Position numbers and translations under genes: made by a program
Notes under the pieces: model-generated
What the model saw: the letters and a program-made list of their open reading frames with translations, nothing else
Database searches by the model: none
What the model was told of the DNA's origin: nothing
Assembly (NCBI GenBank): GCA_026874595.1
Contig: CM049314.1
Coordinates: 33,672,229 to 33,736,228, forward strand
DNA length: 64,000 nucleotides
Source of the DNA: Sipunculus nudus
Taxonomy: Eukaryota > Annelida > Sipuncula > Golfingiida > Sipunculidae
Direction of reading: 5' to 3'
In this document: piece by piece, positions 38,430 to 51,339 of the stretch
How the letters are laid out: each line of letters opens with the position of its first letter
Numbering within the stretch: position 1 is the first letter of the stretch

Positions 38430-39940
38430 CAGCCAGTCCACTTTTTTAACACCCTTGCACAGGCGTAAGCAAACAGTTTCAAGGCAATATTTTGGCAAAG
38501 AGAAGACACAATGTTTTTGTGTTAATTCAACATGCATTCAGTTTGTGTGTGAGGAGGTGCCTTTTGAGGAATGGCTACTATATACATTGCTAGCAATATG
38601 CAGTTTAAATTGTCAAGAACCAAAACAAGGCCACAGGCCTAATGCAAACCTGTGCAAAGATTGGGAGTATGAATGTTTATTTTTAAAATTTAATACTGAT
38701 CCTCTCATGTCCTGCATATCTACCTTAGTCATGATTTCAGCCAAATGGACGTTTCAGACGTGCACCTTTTGGACTAGGACATTTTAAAACTATGATGTAT
38801 CAGTCAGGATATTTCCAATATGATCTTTTTGACAGGGAGGGTTATTGGGACAGATGAATGGACAATTTGACAGCATGGTTTCGGAGAAGAACAATTTAAA
38901 ATGTTTTTCAGCTTTTTCCCTATAAAATCTAGGAAAAAGTTCCCCTTTTAGCCTTGATATTGAGCCACACCTACTCATGCATCCTGACAATGGAAGCTCA
39001 GCTTTCCCCCAGGTCAAGGGTACCTAATGTGCCAAATGTAACCGCAACACTGGCTCTTACAGACTGAAACTTACCACTGGCTCTTACAGACTGAAACTTG
39101 ACCTGTTGGCAAATCTAAAATGGTTGGCAGTCTGCCAAAGTTATTTATAGATACAGAGCATAATTTGAACTATTGTAAAATCTGACACAGTTGGCTGGTT
39201 CTAGACATCTATACATTGTGTGTAGACACATTGTTTAGATGTCTAGACTGTATCTGGACACCAGGCAGAGCCAGGTCATTTGCCATGGTGATGTCTTCAA
39301 TGCACATGAGTGCACTGATTAATATCTAGACTTGACATGTTAAAACTTGCCATGCTGCAAAATCTGTTTTCAAACACTGAAAGCCTTTTTCAATTGGCTA
39401 CACTGCCTTTTTAAAGCTGCATTTACCAAATCTATTCTTATAAAACTGACAGAACAATACCATAGAACAATTCTAAAGTTTAAACCAATCAGCTTAACAG
39501 TTTCTTAAAAAAAACAGTGTATAAGGTAGAAGAGTCTAAACTTACATTTTTGCTTGTAAAAAAACAGATCAATTTAGGTGGCACCACCAACACCTCAATT
39601 TCAGATATGACTAAAGTGACAAACACTGGCATAAAGTTTGGTGATGATAGCTCCAGCCGTTTCTGAGATTGTAATTTTAGCATGCAAAAGACTAAGTTCA
39701 ACTCCCTGTAACTTGTTCAAAAATCACCGAACTGGAAACATATTCAAACAAACTTGAGAGAGATTGTTCCAAGGAACATTTCTGTGAAATATTGGACAAT
39801 TTGGCTGTACAGTTTCAGAGAAAAAGATTCTTAAAGGTTTTTAAGCTTTTTCTCTAGTTTCAAATGTGACTAATTCTTACATGTAATATGGAGCTGCTAG
39901 CTATGACGGTTTCTGACTTACAGCCATCACATAAGTTCAC
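38430..39940 (+). repeat. Cluster of dispersed repeat fragments
   Basis: A partial copy of the 26884-type repeat lies at about 38440-38510, ATTTGAACAAACTTGA-type units (also at 18.6-19.5 kb) at 38780-39010 and 39560-39880, and the CAGTCTGCCAAAG type at 39050-39380. A variant palindrome GGTGGCACCACC is near 39577. A 27-bp direct duplication (ACTGGCTCTTACAGACTGAA) lies near 39050-39105. Confidence 0.5.
39200..39247. repeat. Short perfect hairpin
   Basis: Arms TCTAGACATCTA (39200) and TAGATGTCTAGA (39236) are perfect 12-bp complements around a 24-base loop. Confidence 0.7.
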
Positions 39941-40359
39941 AGGTTCGCTAAAAACATGGCATGAAAGGTGCTTAATTATTTGGGCAGGGATTTTATATAT
40001 ATATATGTTCCTCCTCCCTACTTCCCTCCCTAATTTACAAGAATATTTCATAAAAAAATTGTCATTCCCATTCGCTATCAGTATACTTCATCTACTGGCA
40101 GCTAAATAATTGTTCCCTATCCTTTACTTAGTTACTTTGACCAATATGTAGCCTGGATTCTAAAGTCACTCCGGATACTTTTTTATGACAGTGGCATTTA
40201 TTAGTATTACAGTTTAAATATGGCATGTATTAGGGCATTACGTTAAATGCAATACTTATTGTGACGAGGGCGCTTATTAAGTAAATTACGGTATTTATTG
40301 TTATTTATTGAATATATTATTTTCTGAACTAAAACGTTATCCATATATCAACATCCTAC

Positions 40360-40416
40360 CCTGCTTCTCTCTGAAGTTATATTATCTCCTCGGTCTGGCG
40401 GAGCTGTGGCCATCAT
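40360..40416 (-). CDS. Candidate first coding exon of the minus-strand membrane-protein gene
   Basis: On the minus strand two consecutive ATGs (40416-40411; the second followed by GCC) open MMATAPPDRGDNITSERSR and end at a donor (AGC AGG|GTAGGA), phase 0, compatible with the 22.9-kb exon. GC content is high for the window. The frame stays open upstream for about 150 nt, so translation could start further up; I chose the first ATG of the pair because the sequence above it lacks another ATG in frame that I could see. The join across the 17-kb gap is inferred from phase alone. No known domain. Confidence 0.4.
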
Positions 40417-41400
40417 CAGGCTGACCCCAACAGTCACAAACCTCAGGGTGTTTATGGTGGATCCAACTGAGTGATGGCAGCTCCGTGGTGACAACAAACA
40501 CTCGTTAAAGTTTAAGGTTCCGCAAAACTTTCTATTTGTAACTGGTTGATCTGCCTTTACAGCTGAAAAAAAGCCGCCAGAGATCTGTTAAGTTCCGGGT
40601 TTCATCTTATTATCAAAAGTAAACACACTGGAGTCCCTTTAGTCCCCGTCCTGTTTGTCTGACAAATGCCTCATTGCCAGTGGTCATGAGATCGCGGGGA
40701 TTCCCCAAAGCAGCGTGTTTTGTGACGCCTCCATGTGTTTATATATTGTGGATCGCTTACAACAACAGCAAAGCGGAATGTAAAACAATTGAAATATTTT
40801 CTATCACTGTAAACCTACGTTAGCCCTAGATATTGACATGATATCGCCATTTATTGGGAAAATTACACAAACGTGAACAATCTCTCCGTAATTTATCAAA
40901 CTAAATATGAAAATAAAACTGCATTCGTTTAATGATATAAGCGGTGGATCGAGTGTGTCACAGCAGAAGTTCTTTCCCAGTATCGTTTTCGCGCCTTAAT
41001 TAAATCGTCTTCCAAGACATCACGTGCTTTTGACGTACGTACTGTAAACTTATGTTACTTTTACTAAACTAATCTTTCTCCCACTCACGTTCTCATTCAA
41101 GCAAGTTTGTGGCACTTGTGGCACACAGCCACAACACACAAATTCGGTAACTTAGGTAACCATTTTTTATTCTTCTTGTATTAAGTATATGATAAAAATG
41201 TCCATACACAGAAACTGTCCTAGGTGCCGAGTCGCCAAAGTGGAAATCTCCCCACACATAATTATCCCATCGTTTTTGTTCTCTCTCTCATTTGAATATA
41301 ACCAATAACATCACCCCTTCATTCCATTGGTCAGATGGGTGAGGTGAACTCCACCCCCTATACTGGCCAATGCAATGAGAGTTTGTTGATTATACCCTGA
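40417..41400 (-). promoter_or_regulatory. Promoter-like CpG-containing region
   Basis: The region upstream of the 40.4-kb exon holds an E2F-like TTTTCGCGCC at 40986, CACGTG at 41021, TGACGTACGT at 41031, several CCAAT/ATTGG boxes (about 41302-41375) and scattered CpGs. This is consistent with a TATA-less promoter, possibly bidirectional. No start site can be fixed from sequence. Confidence 0.4.
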
Positions 41401-43327
41401 CATAGACAAGGTCTACATACAGTGTAATTATACGTTATCCTGATATCATCTATCTGTGTGTGCTCTTAGCTGACCAAACATCACGGGACCCCCCCCCCCC
41501 CCCATTAGTGGTCACCCTGATGAGATCAACACCTTTACCCTGATGAGATTAACAGATTAGGATCTGGCCTGTACAAATACGGGACCCAGTGACCATGACT
41601 AGGAGATTATGCAATCAGTACCCAGGCATCATGGAACAAAGGCTTGTTATACATGTGTGATATGTCACAAGGTAATGCAGAGGTTTGAATGTATACGAAA
41701 GATTAAATTCACAAAATCAGTAAAGTTATAATAATAATTAAAATATTCCTATTATTGAGAACAGCTGCAAATGAGAGAGAGAAGCCCATTGAACTCATTA
41801 AGTGTGACATGAAATACAAGAATATACAACCTATCATGCCAAATCTTACAGTACGGTATTTCGATCAGTCCCGGCCTTTCACATGCAGGGGCGTTAATAT
41901 AGTGGGGATGGGGGTATATAGGCCCTAGAGCAAATAAATATGTTGCTAAAAATTTTGAAACTATGGGGGAGATCGTCTGAAACTGAGAGGGTAATAAAAT
42001 GTCATGAAGGTTTGTAGCAGTTGATTTTCAAGTAATTTTTTTTTCAGGTGTATCTTCATATTTATTTACAACAAAATCAATCATTTTTTTCCTTTTATAT
42101 ATTTAACGATATTACACAATTTTAAAATAATATTGAATTTATAATAGATCCTAACACGAAACATAGTAGGACGATGAAATTCAGGAACCAAATCCAGCAA
42201 ATGTAATATTGTCGATGATCATCTTGTAAAGTTATGACTTTAAGATGCCTGGCAAAACATGACATCACAGGAAAAATGTTTATTAGTTAAATTTAAACAC
42301 ATATCACAATTTCGATTATTCACGTTATATGCAAGTTTCTCAAAGACTATTTATTTACTGTTTTCAGGTTCCTGTCTTATTTAATCGGTCTCCGATTTAT
42401 TCTGCATTATCCGATTAGCTATACATGAAATAATTATATGATATATATGATGGGGCAACAGGACAATTACCCCCCCCCCCCCCAGACTATTGTATGGAAT
42501 AAAAAATGCATCTTAAAGTATATATAATACAAATTAAAGTGCCACAAAATATATATATTGCACTGATTATGCAAAGTGGGAGTGGTTAGAAAACGGTCCT
42601 ACTAAACACCGGAATAACCCGGAATCACCCGGAATAACCCGGAATAACGTCTAATAAATCATTATCAACAATATTATAGACGAAGGCAAAGGCGTTTTGT
42701 TGAAATACAAAGACCATAAAGATGCCGATTTACCTACCTTTTGAAAAAGGATTTATGTTATTTCTGGCTTTCTCTGTGTAGGCCCTATATATATTAATGA
42801 TCTAAGGATAATTTTAATGTGAAATGTTCTTATAGGCCTTCGTGAAGGATGAATGAACTTGTTTATCACCAACATGTTTGTGAACACAGCAATGTTAACA
42901 AATGGGAAAACATGTAACCTAGGGTGATAGGTTGCATATTTGCGGGGGTTGAAAGGTCACTTGTTGCAAAACGCCATTTGCAAAGCTCTGGCCTATCCCA
43001 CATGTTGAATTTGTTTTTATTATGTTAACGTTTTATGTTTAAACATGTTTATATAAACAAAACAAGCAGCCTGTGCGCAATGATATCCAGGTTTTCTGGA
43101 CTATTATTTATGTACGAATGCTCAAGGAATTACCATAAGTCTGTATAGAGGTCAGATGGCGATTGCGCCCCTTTAAATTGCAAAAAAGACAGGCGTGTGT
43201 ACTATAGGATAATGAAAAGTGTGCAGAACATCGGGACATATAAATTATCTGAGAGACCTTGCCCCTTCAATGGATATGAATTAATTTACTAAAAACTGAC
43301 TTTTATTTTTACAATACGATTTGTCTG

Positions 43328-43387
<60 letters not shown>

Positions 43388-43411
43388 TTGTTACCCTAAG
43401 AATATTTTATT
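41401..43411. other. Intergenic sequence with simple repeats
   Basis: Poly-C runs at about 41490-41504 and 42471-42484, a 10-bp tandem repeat (GGAATAACCC, four copies, about 42610-42648), and (TA)n at about 43330-43384. No gene was seen. Confidence 0.6.
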
Positions 43412-44556
43412 GTATCCGCCAAAACGAAGTTTTGCGGATACTATGTTTTTGACCGGGTTCCGCTGCCGCCGCCGCCGCCGCCGCCGCGTTCGTTTCCGGA
43501 GAACTCCTCTGAGACTACTGGACGGATTTTTCCGAAACTTACACAAATTATCGGGTCACATGTGAACTGGTGCCTAACCAAGTGACCTTGACCTCTGACC
43601 TTTCCTCTCTGCCCAGCGTCCGTTGGTTCATCTGTAATTTATACACATAAACCCACATATCTCGGGAACCGTTTGACCGATCAGGAAAAAAAATTTGTAC
43701 AAATGTAATCCTTGGATAGCTTTATAACATACACAAAAAAGGTGGCGCCACCTGTAAACATGTTTGCACAGTGTCCATCTGTTCATCTGCCTTGGGTTAA
43801 AGTCAATCATATCTCTGCAGGGGTTTGACTAATTCACCTAAAATTTGGCATGCGTATACGTACATCCTAGATAGCTTTCTTGATTTTATGACAGGTGGTG
43901 CCACCTACATTCACGTTAACGCTGCAGACATCCAAGCTCATATCTCGGGAACCGTTTGACCGATCAGGATAAAAAATTTACACAAATGTAGCCCTTGGAT
44001 AGCTTTATAACATACACAAAAATGGTGGCGCCGCCTGCAGATATTTTTGCACAGCGTCCATCTGTTTGTCTGCCTTGGGTCAAAATCACTCATATCTCGG
44101 CAGTGGTTTGATCAAATTACCTGAAATTCAGCATGCGTATACATCCCGTATAGCTTTCTTGATTTTATGACAGGTGGCGCCACCTACATTCACGTTCACG
44201 CTGTAGACATCCATGCTTATATCTCCGTCGTTTGACCAATCAGAAAAATTTATTACACAAATGTTGCCCTTGGATACCTTTATAATATACACAAAAATAA
44301 AAATGTAAAATAAAAGGGCCTTGCATATTGCTTCGTTGGTTCAGAAGACTATATGGCGATGATCCACTGTCTATAGGCTAGTCGTCCTATAGCAGTTTTG
44401 TTAGCATGTATTTAAATCGTTACCTACGGATTTGAAATTTTACTTACAGTATGATGTACAGAAGTTCTACCAAACGGGAAAGTAGATCACTGTGCTATGT
44501 TCCTTTGAAAAATTGAACTAAACCTGATTGCATTAAAAACCTATTAGGGGTAATCC

Positions 44557-44979
44557 GTGTAATTTGGACCACTGTGTAATTTGAAACACCCTAAATATCC
44601 ATATTTGGAAAAAAAAGTACCAGAACGAGGCAAGTTCGTCACTGTAGCATTGATCATTTTGAAGCATCCAACGACGGTGCAGGAAAACTAGGTGCAAATA
44701 TTCAACCTGAAGATGTTAATTTCATAGTTTGTTCTTATTTTCGATATATCAAAGTATTTTGACTGCATTTTATTCAATGAAGATCTCACCTTGTCCCAAC
44801 ATTACACAGCTTTATTACATGGGCCTAGAACTGGCCGATTTGATTTTGGCTAATAATATGTAAATAAGGGCAGGGTCAAAATCTGCATATCGACTTGCTG
44901 TGCGTAATATGGAGCGGGCCCTACAGTGTTATATGGACCGGTGGTCCAAATTACACACAGGTGGTTCATTTTACACATC
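44557..44979. mobile_element. Nested TIR/MITE-like repeat, GTGTAATTTGGACCAC ends
   Basis: GTGTAATTTGGACCAC at 44557 is a perfect 16-bp inverse of 44941-44956. Each end carries a second, looser copy of the motif (TGTGTAATTTGAAACACC on the left, GTGGTTCATTTTACACA on the right). It lies within Helentron-like copy 2. Confidence 0.6.
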
Positions 44980-45033
44980 AAAGGAAAATTTCATTCGATT
45001 TACTTCTTTCTTCTAGATTACATTGATATTTAC

Positions 45034-45340
45034 TTAAGGGCCGGGTGTTCCCATGAACACGTATATATGCGTGAAAAATCACTCATATCAGTTTGTAACC
45101 AGGATGTTTCCATGTGTCCGTCAGCGTATATGCGTGGAAATCGCCACAGGAGCGATTTTCACGCATAGGGTCTGCACGAACTCGGGGATTCGGGGTATAA
45201 AGACGTCTTTTTGTGGAAGCCTGCTCGATCCACTGTACAAATATGTATACGTCTGCCAGTTCACGAATATAAGCATATACGCGCACATGGAATCACATCT
45301 TTTTTTTCACGCATATACGCGCACATGAAACATACCTTTA
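45034..45340. mobile_element. Nested MITE-like repeat with GCGTATATGCGTG boxes
   Basis: Inverted boxes CGTATATATGCGTGAAAAAT on the left (45060) and TTTCACGCATATACGCGCAC on the right (45306) flank internal boxes of the same motif (45124, 45271). Probably a foldback MITE with clustered binding boxes; the exact ends are unclear. Confidence 0.45.
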
Positions 45341-45805
45341 CAAAAACAATAGCACATTTAAAGGGCTAGTACTGCCGACATGACTACACGGGCATCCAGG
45401 AAAGCAAAAGGCTAAAATGGCACGTGGGCATCCGACGACATAAAGGTTGCCCTGGCAGCTGTTAGAGAAAAATATACTAAGTGCACACACATTGAGAAAT
45501 AAATAATGTTTGGCTTTTATGTTAGGTGCATTATCTTCTTCATGCATATATAGGTAAATAAAAGTGTAAAAATAACATTTCCGTTTTTGAAGTGGATTTA
45601 AACTTGAATAATATATATAAAGGTTCCTCCATCAGTGAAAACGAACCCTCCCACTCAGCAGTCAGCCTACGGGCCTGTAGTCGCTTGTCGACTACCCATA
45701 TATTCTAGTTTAGACAGGCCATGGCTGAAAAAAAAAACACTTAAAACAACCAGCCAACATGTAAAAATATTGCTCATTTTTAATCTCAGAAATAAAGTAC
45801 AAGGG

Positions 45806-45814
<9 letters not shown>

Positions 45815-45867
<53 letters not shown>

Positions 45868-45923
45868 CCTACAAAAAAAACAGCAAATTACTGATCGTAT
45901 ATAGCACTCCTAATTAAATATTA

Positions 45924-45962
<39 letters not shown>
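45815..45962 (+). repeat. Two (TA)n microsatellites
   Basis: TA runs at about 45818-45864 and 45931-45961 just outside the 3' end of Helentron-like copy 2. Confidence 0.9.
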
Positions 45963-45963
<1 letters not shown>

Positions 45964-46429
45964 GAAATAAAGACAGCTAGACAAGCAGAATATAGATGAC
46001 ACTTAGCCCAATGTAAAGAGACGAAGTCTTTAGTTTCTTTCTATTTCTTCCTTATTTTTTAAGCCTTGTAGCCTTTTTAGCAAGTTATCACATTCGTTTG
46101 ATTACTATCCTGAGCAAACATTGTGCTCAAAGAGTGCACACTTGATAGCTATTACATTTACTGCTAACTATAAGACGCATTAAGAAAATATTTACTTTTA
46201 TATTTTATTATACCTGTGTAACAAAAGTACCCCACAAGGTGTATCAATCTAAATCAAATATTCTTTACAGGTTTATCCAGGTATATTATAAGAATAAAAT
46301 ATCTTGACCTTTTCATAATCGTTGTTTCAGCAGATGATAAAAAGTTCCTCATCACTGCAAAATAGCTACCTGTTATGTTGTATATTATATGAGGCAGAGA
46401 CAAAATTGCAAATTTTGTTAAACTAGCCC

Positions 46430-46795
46430 CGGTCTCCCCCTGTACGAATGGAGCTTAATTTGTCGTCGTCCGTCGTGCCGTCCGGTTGTCCGGCCGTCGG
46501 CAATTAAGGCACAAATCGTAAACACTGGCCATAGAAACGTTTTGTAGGGAGGTCTATAAAAATCTCATTGGAAACCTGAAATTAGATCACTGTGACCTGT
46601 ATTCTTCTAGCTATGGGGCTCGTATGACCCCCCCCCCCTCCCGAATAATTAAAAATTTTATACAAAACCTCTAGTATCTTGATAATTAGGCCTTGTGCAT
46701 TGGTTGCCATGAATCTGCCTTGAATATTGACCATGACTAGTTTTGTCAGTTCCTGAAGACAGGTGGCGCTACCTGTATTATTTTCTATTTGTGAT
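46430..46795 (-). repeat. Single ~337-bp unit, inverted
   Basis: Reverse complement of the 1.8-4.8 kb satellite unit: GTCCGTCGTGCCGTCCGG tail, a C-run (the G-run of the unit) near 46629, and GGTGGCGCTACC near 46762. A truncated minus-strand copy of the composite element family. Confidence 0.7.
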
Positions 46796-46889
46796 GCATT
46801 TTATCCCTTTATTTTGTGACTGCCAGATTATATTGATACTATCAGATTTGCAACTGTGATTTCATCCGTGTCCTGAAACCTTGTGTGTT

Positions 46890-47710
46890 TATTAGGGCCC
46901 CGCCTGAATAAGCGGATGCCATATATTAATCACCCTAGCTGTCCGTCCGTCTATTCATCTTTCAGTATGTCTGTCAAATTTGTTTCCTGATGATAACTTC
47001 AGTTTGGTTTGACATATTGATTTCAATCTTGACTTATATATAGCCCAAATCTAACGCCAGAAATACATTGATTTTGGCGTCACGAGGTCAGAGGTAAAGG
47101 TCACAGAACCAGCTTATTTAGAAAGATTGTGGACACATTTTAAGCCAAAAATTTCATCTGAAACTCTCATATTGCACATAAACCTGACCTGCTAATAGGG
47201 GGAAGAACCTGATCGATTCGTGGGCCAAAAGGTCAAAGATCAAGGTCACAAGGGGTATCTGTCCACATATTCGTTTCCGGAAGATAACTTAATTATGTTC
47301 GGATTGACATATTGGATTCCAACTTGATTTACATATGACCCATCATATTGTTAGAACTCTATTGATTTTGGGGGTAGGAGGTTTACGGTCAAGGTAAAAA
47401 GACCCACGTTTTTAAAAACAGATCGTGGATGTATTATTAGCCAAACTTTTCATTCCAAACCTTCCATCTTCCAGATATTGATTACAAGCCAATAGTGGAA
47501 GCAACTTATAGATGTTGGGGCCATAAGGTCAAGGTTACATGGCCCATCCACAAATTAGTTTATGGATGATAACTCCAATTTGGATAGACGGGTTGGCTTC
47601 AAACTGATCACAGGACCAATATTTTGTGCAAAAAAAAAGCTCATTAACATATCCTTATAGACAAAATTTAACTAAGCTTCGATACCCATGGGTCCCTAGT
47701 TAAGTAAAGG
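46890..47710 (+). repeat. Tandem repeat, ~290-bp period
   Basis: GATGATAACTTCAGTTTGGT near 46982 recurs as GAAGATAACTTAATTATGTT near 47279 and GATGATAACTCCAATTTGGA near 47565. Each unit contains an AGGTCAAGGTCAC-type stretch. The array begins after GCCTGAATAAGCGGATGCC and ends near ACCCATGGGTCCCTAG. Confidence 0.7.
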
Positions 47711-49257
47711 GAGATTTACCCGGGAAACCCAGACACTAGCACCTACAATTTTCAGAGGGGAATGGGCAGTAATGATAATAATCATAAGAACAGGTTAGAA
47801 TAATCCCTGGTTAGGGTCAGGTATATGATTAGAGTACAGATCGATGCCCATTCAAACTATACTAATTAGAGAATGAAATCTCATCTGAACATTAAGATTG
47901 TATAACATTTTTATTATTTCTCTATTTTATCCTTAAATATACAGGGAGAGTGCGTAACTGCATGTGCATGTAACAAAATTTTATCGTTATAATATTCAGC
48001 TGCGTTATCAGCTCGTTTAAATGATGTTATCTAATGTATTATTCTAGATTCTGGTATTTGTTTTTGTACATACATTACTGGAATCAGTTATGCATTGCAT
48101 TTATGGCCACCGTGCAAGTATTCAATCCTTTGATTGTGTTCCCTTGCAAAGATTGTTTAGTATACAAGTGAAACTTGAGTATTTTAACAAAATGTGTATA
48201 AAAAGTGATTATAAAATTATTACTGTATGCTCCGTGGCACACCATGTTGATCATTTTGATACCATGGCTTGGACACACACACACGTGTATATATACTGAA
48301 AACGACTGAATTTAACGTCAGCAGCAGCTGATATGTATAAATATGATAAATATGTATTTTCAAAGGTTTTTATTGTACATCATATTCACCCGTTCCTTCT
48401 GACTTTACTTTGAGTAAGTCTTTTAACAAATCAATGAGATCTGTAAAGAATGCAGCGTGCCATGTTCTATGCTCTTCGTAAGCCAGGCATTGGAGAGAAA
48501 TTAAAGACTTTTTCGAGGAATTTTTCAGAATAAGCTATTCTCAAGCTTTATCAAAGCCTTGAAAATGCATGAAAATGTTAACGGATTTTCAATCATGACA
48601 CTTGTTGATCGTTAATCTGGGCTGCTATCACAAAGCAAAAAAAAAAAAAAAAAGTCAATAACAGCAGGGGTGTGTGTCGAAATACTGTTACTGAAAAAAA
48701 ACTACGGAGAGCAACCAGATCTAACAGTTGAGATCGAACTGGCTGTACACCTGTAAAAACTAGAAATTTTCACTCAGAGAGTGCAGATCTCCGCTAAGGC
48801 AGGTCATTAAACTTGTATGTCATTGTCAGAAATGCAGCATTTTTTTCTTGAAAGCGAGCACACGCGGGATACATGTGCTGCCACCTGACGTGAGATCAGT
48901 AAGCAAGGCAGCTCATTATATTGAGATTAGAATCCAGATTGCAGCATGATACAAAAAATATATATAATACATATGTGTTTAATTCCTGAATCCAGTTGGT
49001 TGTCCGAATCATCCCCAACATTTCATCAATTGTTCCTTGTATCAATGCCCAGCCATCCTGGATATTTCATCGAAATCCGTAAAGAACTTTCTGAGTAATT
49101 TTGCAAACAGACAAACAAAATAACCAACCTCGGTATAATGATTAATACCGACGCTTAACGGATATTATAATATTGTCAACTGGCTTTTGCTTTATCACAG
49201 ATGTGCGGCCTTTTTAATCCATTGGGTTTTTAAGTTTGAGCACAGATAAAAGGCCAA
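47711..49257. other. Intergenic sequence, nothing recognised
   Basis: AT-rich, with poly-A near 48637. No exon or repeat with clear ends was supported. Confidence 0.45.
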
Positions 49258-51144
49258 CTAATTAATCTTGAAAACGAGAGGCCATTGATCACTTTGTACT
49301 CCAGTAATCCACAGGCGTCCACTGGCATCACAAGAGATGTCCTGGGGGTTTCTGATACCGTCGTCCTGTGTGAGCAGGTTCCTTTTGAAACTACCATCGG
49401 TTCCATATTCGGAGATGGTGTTGTTTTGGCGATCGGCAACTAGAATGTTCCCCGTCGGGGTCATGGTAATACCCCTCAAGTTATGTTGCTGTTTTTTCAT
49501 AACGATATTTAATGTGTGTAAATTTTGTCCGTTTTCATCCCATACCTCCACACCACTTCCAAATGAAATGACGTACATGTCGTTCTTTTGGTTCTCTGCA
49601 ACGCATACTCGTATGTAATTCTTGGTGTTAATGTATTTCTTCCACAACAAATTGTTTTTCCGCCCGTACTTTCTCACACTGAATTCTCCCTCAACATGTG
49701 TTATTAAAACATTGCAAGAAGAATCATATGTCAAATAGGAAGAAAGTGCATCAGGAATCTGGAACTCTTTAATCAATTTAAACGTGTTTGAAGATACGTC
49801 AATTTCAAATATTCTATTTTCATTGCAGCATAATATCTTATCCTTATATGTCGAAACGCGCCGAACATTTCGTGATGTCAGAATGGTTGATGTGGAGCCG
49901 TTTATAGAGTTACATAGAACTTGTCAACATCACTGCACAACCATTTGATAGTGCCCCTATGCCGCCAACGTTATCTATGTTACTACTTTGAAAAGCAGTT
50001 TGGGTTTTCCGGTTATTGATATCGGTGAAGGCAGGACGTAATCCGCCGTTGCTGGTGCTGGGGTTTGGTTTGTATTTGCTGTATTTGAATGGACATTCGA
50101 GGAAATCAATCTTCCAACAATTGGCTTCAGACATTCAGTAAAGTGGACTGGTGTTATGTCTTTAATACTATCTTCAACCTTGTTTTCAGTCGGGCATTTT
50201 TCACTCCAAAAGTCTTGGTTACGCAAGAGATCACAGTCACTTCTGTCACTACATTTCTCCAACCTCTGATACATCTCGTTTTTCTCAAGAAGTGCCTTTT
50301 TGAGAAATGTTGCGTTTTTTTCTGCATGCTTTAAGTATCCACTTTGAAGTTCCTGTAGCAACATGTCCCGTTGCTCGGCAATGGATTTTAACATTTCCTC
50401 CGTAGCGTGTTCAATTTCTAGGCTTATTCTTCGTAAATGCTTATCTTGTTCTGCATTTTTGTCCAATTTCTCTTTTTTAGTTTGGACATTTGTTTTTTTA
50501 AATTATTCTGTCGTTGTGTTATTTGATTTCTGGCCTCTATTGCAGTCTCTGAAATTCTGAAAGAGAGCTTGGGTGAGAATCATGTTCACCACTCAACAAA
50601 TAATCAGTGCAAACGAGTGACTTACACTCATCGCAAAAGTAAGCATATTCGCTGGAGTGCGTTTTGCAGGAATCTGACTCAAATTTAGCAAGATTAAATT
50701 ACTTCTCAATGATTCCATCGGATGAGAATCAAATCCTGGAAACTTGTTGTGCCGTGTGCAACATGCATCACACAAGCGACGATTGCAAGTTATACATTTT
50801 GCTGTGGCATTTACAAAGTCACCCTTTACCCAACATGTGTTGCAACATTCAACTTTACTAAGAGACTGGACCACTTCCTTCATCTGCTTCACGGTAAAAT
50901 TTAACGGAAGATCGTGGACCTTACCCTGGGACAATTGTTTGGTCTTTCGACAGGTTGGACATGATATACAATTTCCAACACCAGTAGCGTTGCCCAACAT
51001 CATCTCAAGACATGGAGTGCAGAATGTGTGTAAACACCTCAGCTGCCGTGGGGACCTGTCGATCAATGGTGTCAGGCATACCTGGCACGTGAACATATCC
51101 TCAACCTCTGACATAAATGATTGTTGTGATCCGATGTTTGCCAT
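49258..51144 (-). pseudogene. TRIM (RING/B-box/NHL) pseudogene, paralogue of the 56.2-kb gene
   Basis: It aligns along its whole length with the intact TRIM gene. The start (MANIGSQQSF) lies at 51144, right after the same 3' splice site (ttttttgtag|GTTCCAATATGG). The RING (CQVC...C.H.FCTPC...CPTC) and first B-box are intact for about 150 codons. Then a net frameshift after HPMESLRSN breaks the frame (stop at 50593), another follows in SLSEFQRLQ, and an indel changes the start of the coiled coil. Small deletions near 49985 and 49925 break the region before the propeller. The last block (49258-49776) is open and about 80% alike. In the B-box 2 a zinc-binding Cys is Tyr (CTDYLL). The retained splice site argues for DNA duplication, not retroposition. 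Confidence 0.9.
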
Positions 51145-51339
51145 ATTGGAACCTACAAAAAAATCCATATTGTTTACTACAAAAGGTAATGTATATATAC
51201 ATGTCGGTATTATGGTGTTTGATCCAATGAAAGCAAATTAATTGAATTTTTGACTAGCTAGCATAGGACATATCTGTTTCGATTTGTAAACAAGCAAATT
51301 CGTGGAGATTAAAGTCCTCCCTTTTGGGCTCTTGTTGCT

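Larger units (their letters stand above)
43412..45708 (+). mobile_element. Helentron/Helitron-like element, copy 2, with nested insertions
   Basis: It starts GTATCCGCC with the 5' bulged hairpin (43413-43440) and ends with a perfect hairpin GTAGTCG-CTTGT-CGACTAC (45678-45696), a 3' tail and CTAG at 45705. T precedes the start and T follows CTAG, as in copies 1 and 3. Units with GGTGGCGCCACC at 43741 and 44173 form the core. A (GCC)8 run at about 43465-43488 expands a GCCGCC found at the same place in the other copies. It is about 1.1 kb longer than copies 1 and 3 because of foldback sequences at 44.55-45.34 kb. Only the last ~35 bp match the 3' ends of the other copies. Confidence 0.7.
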
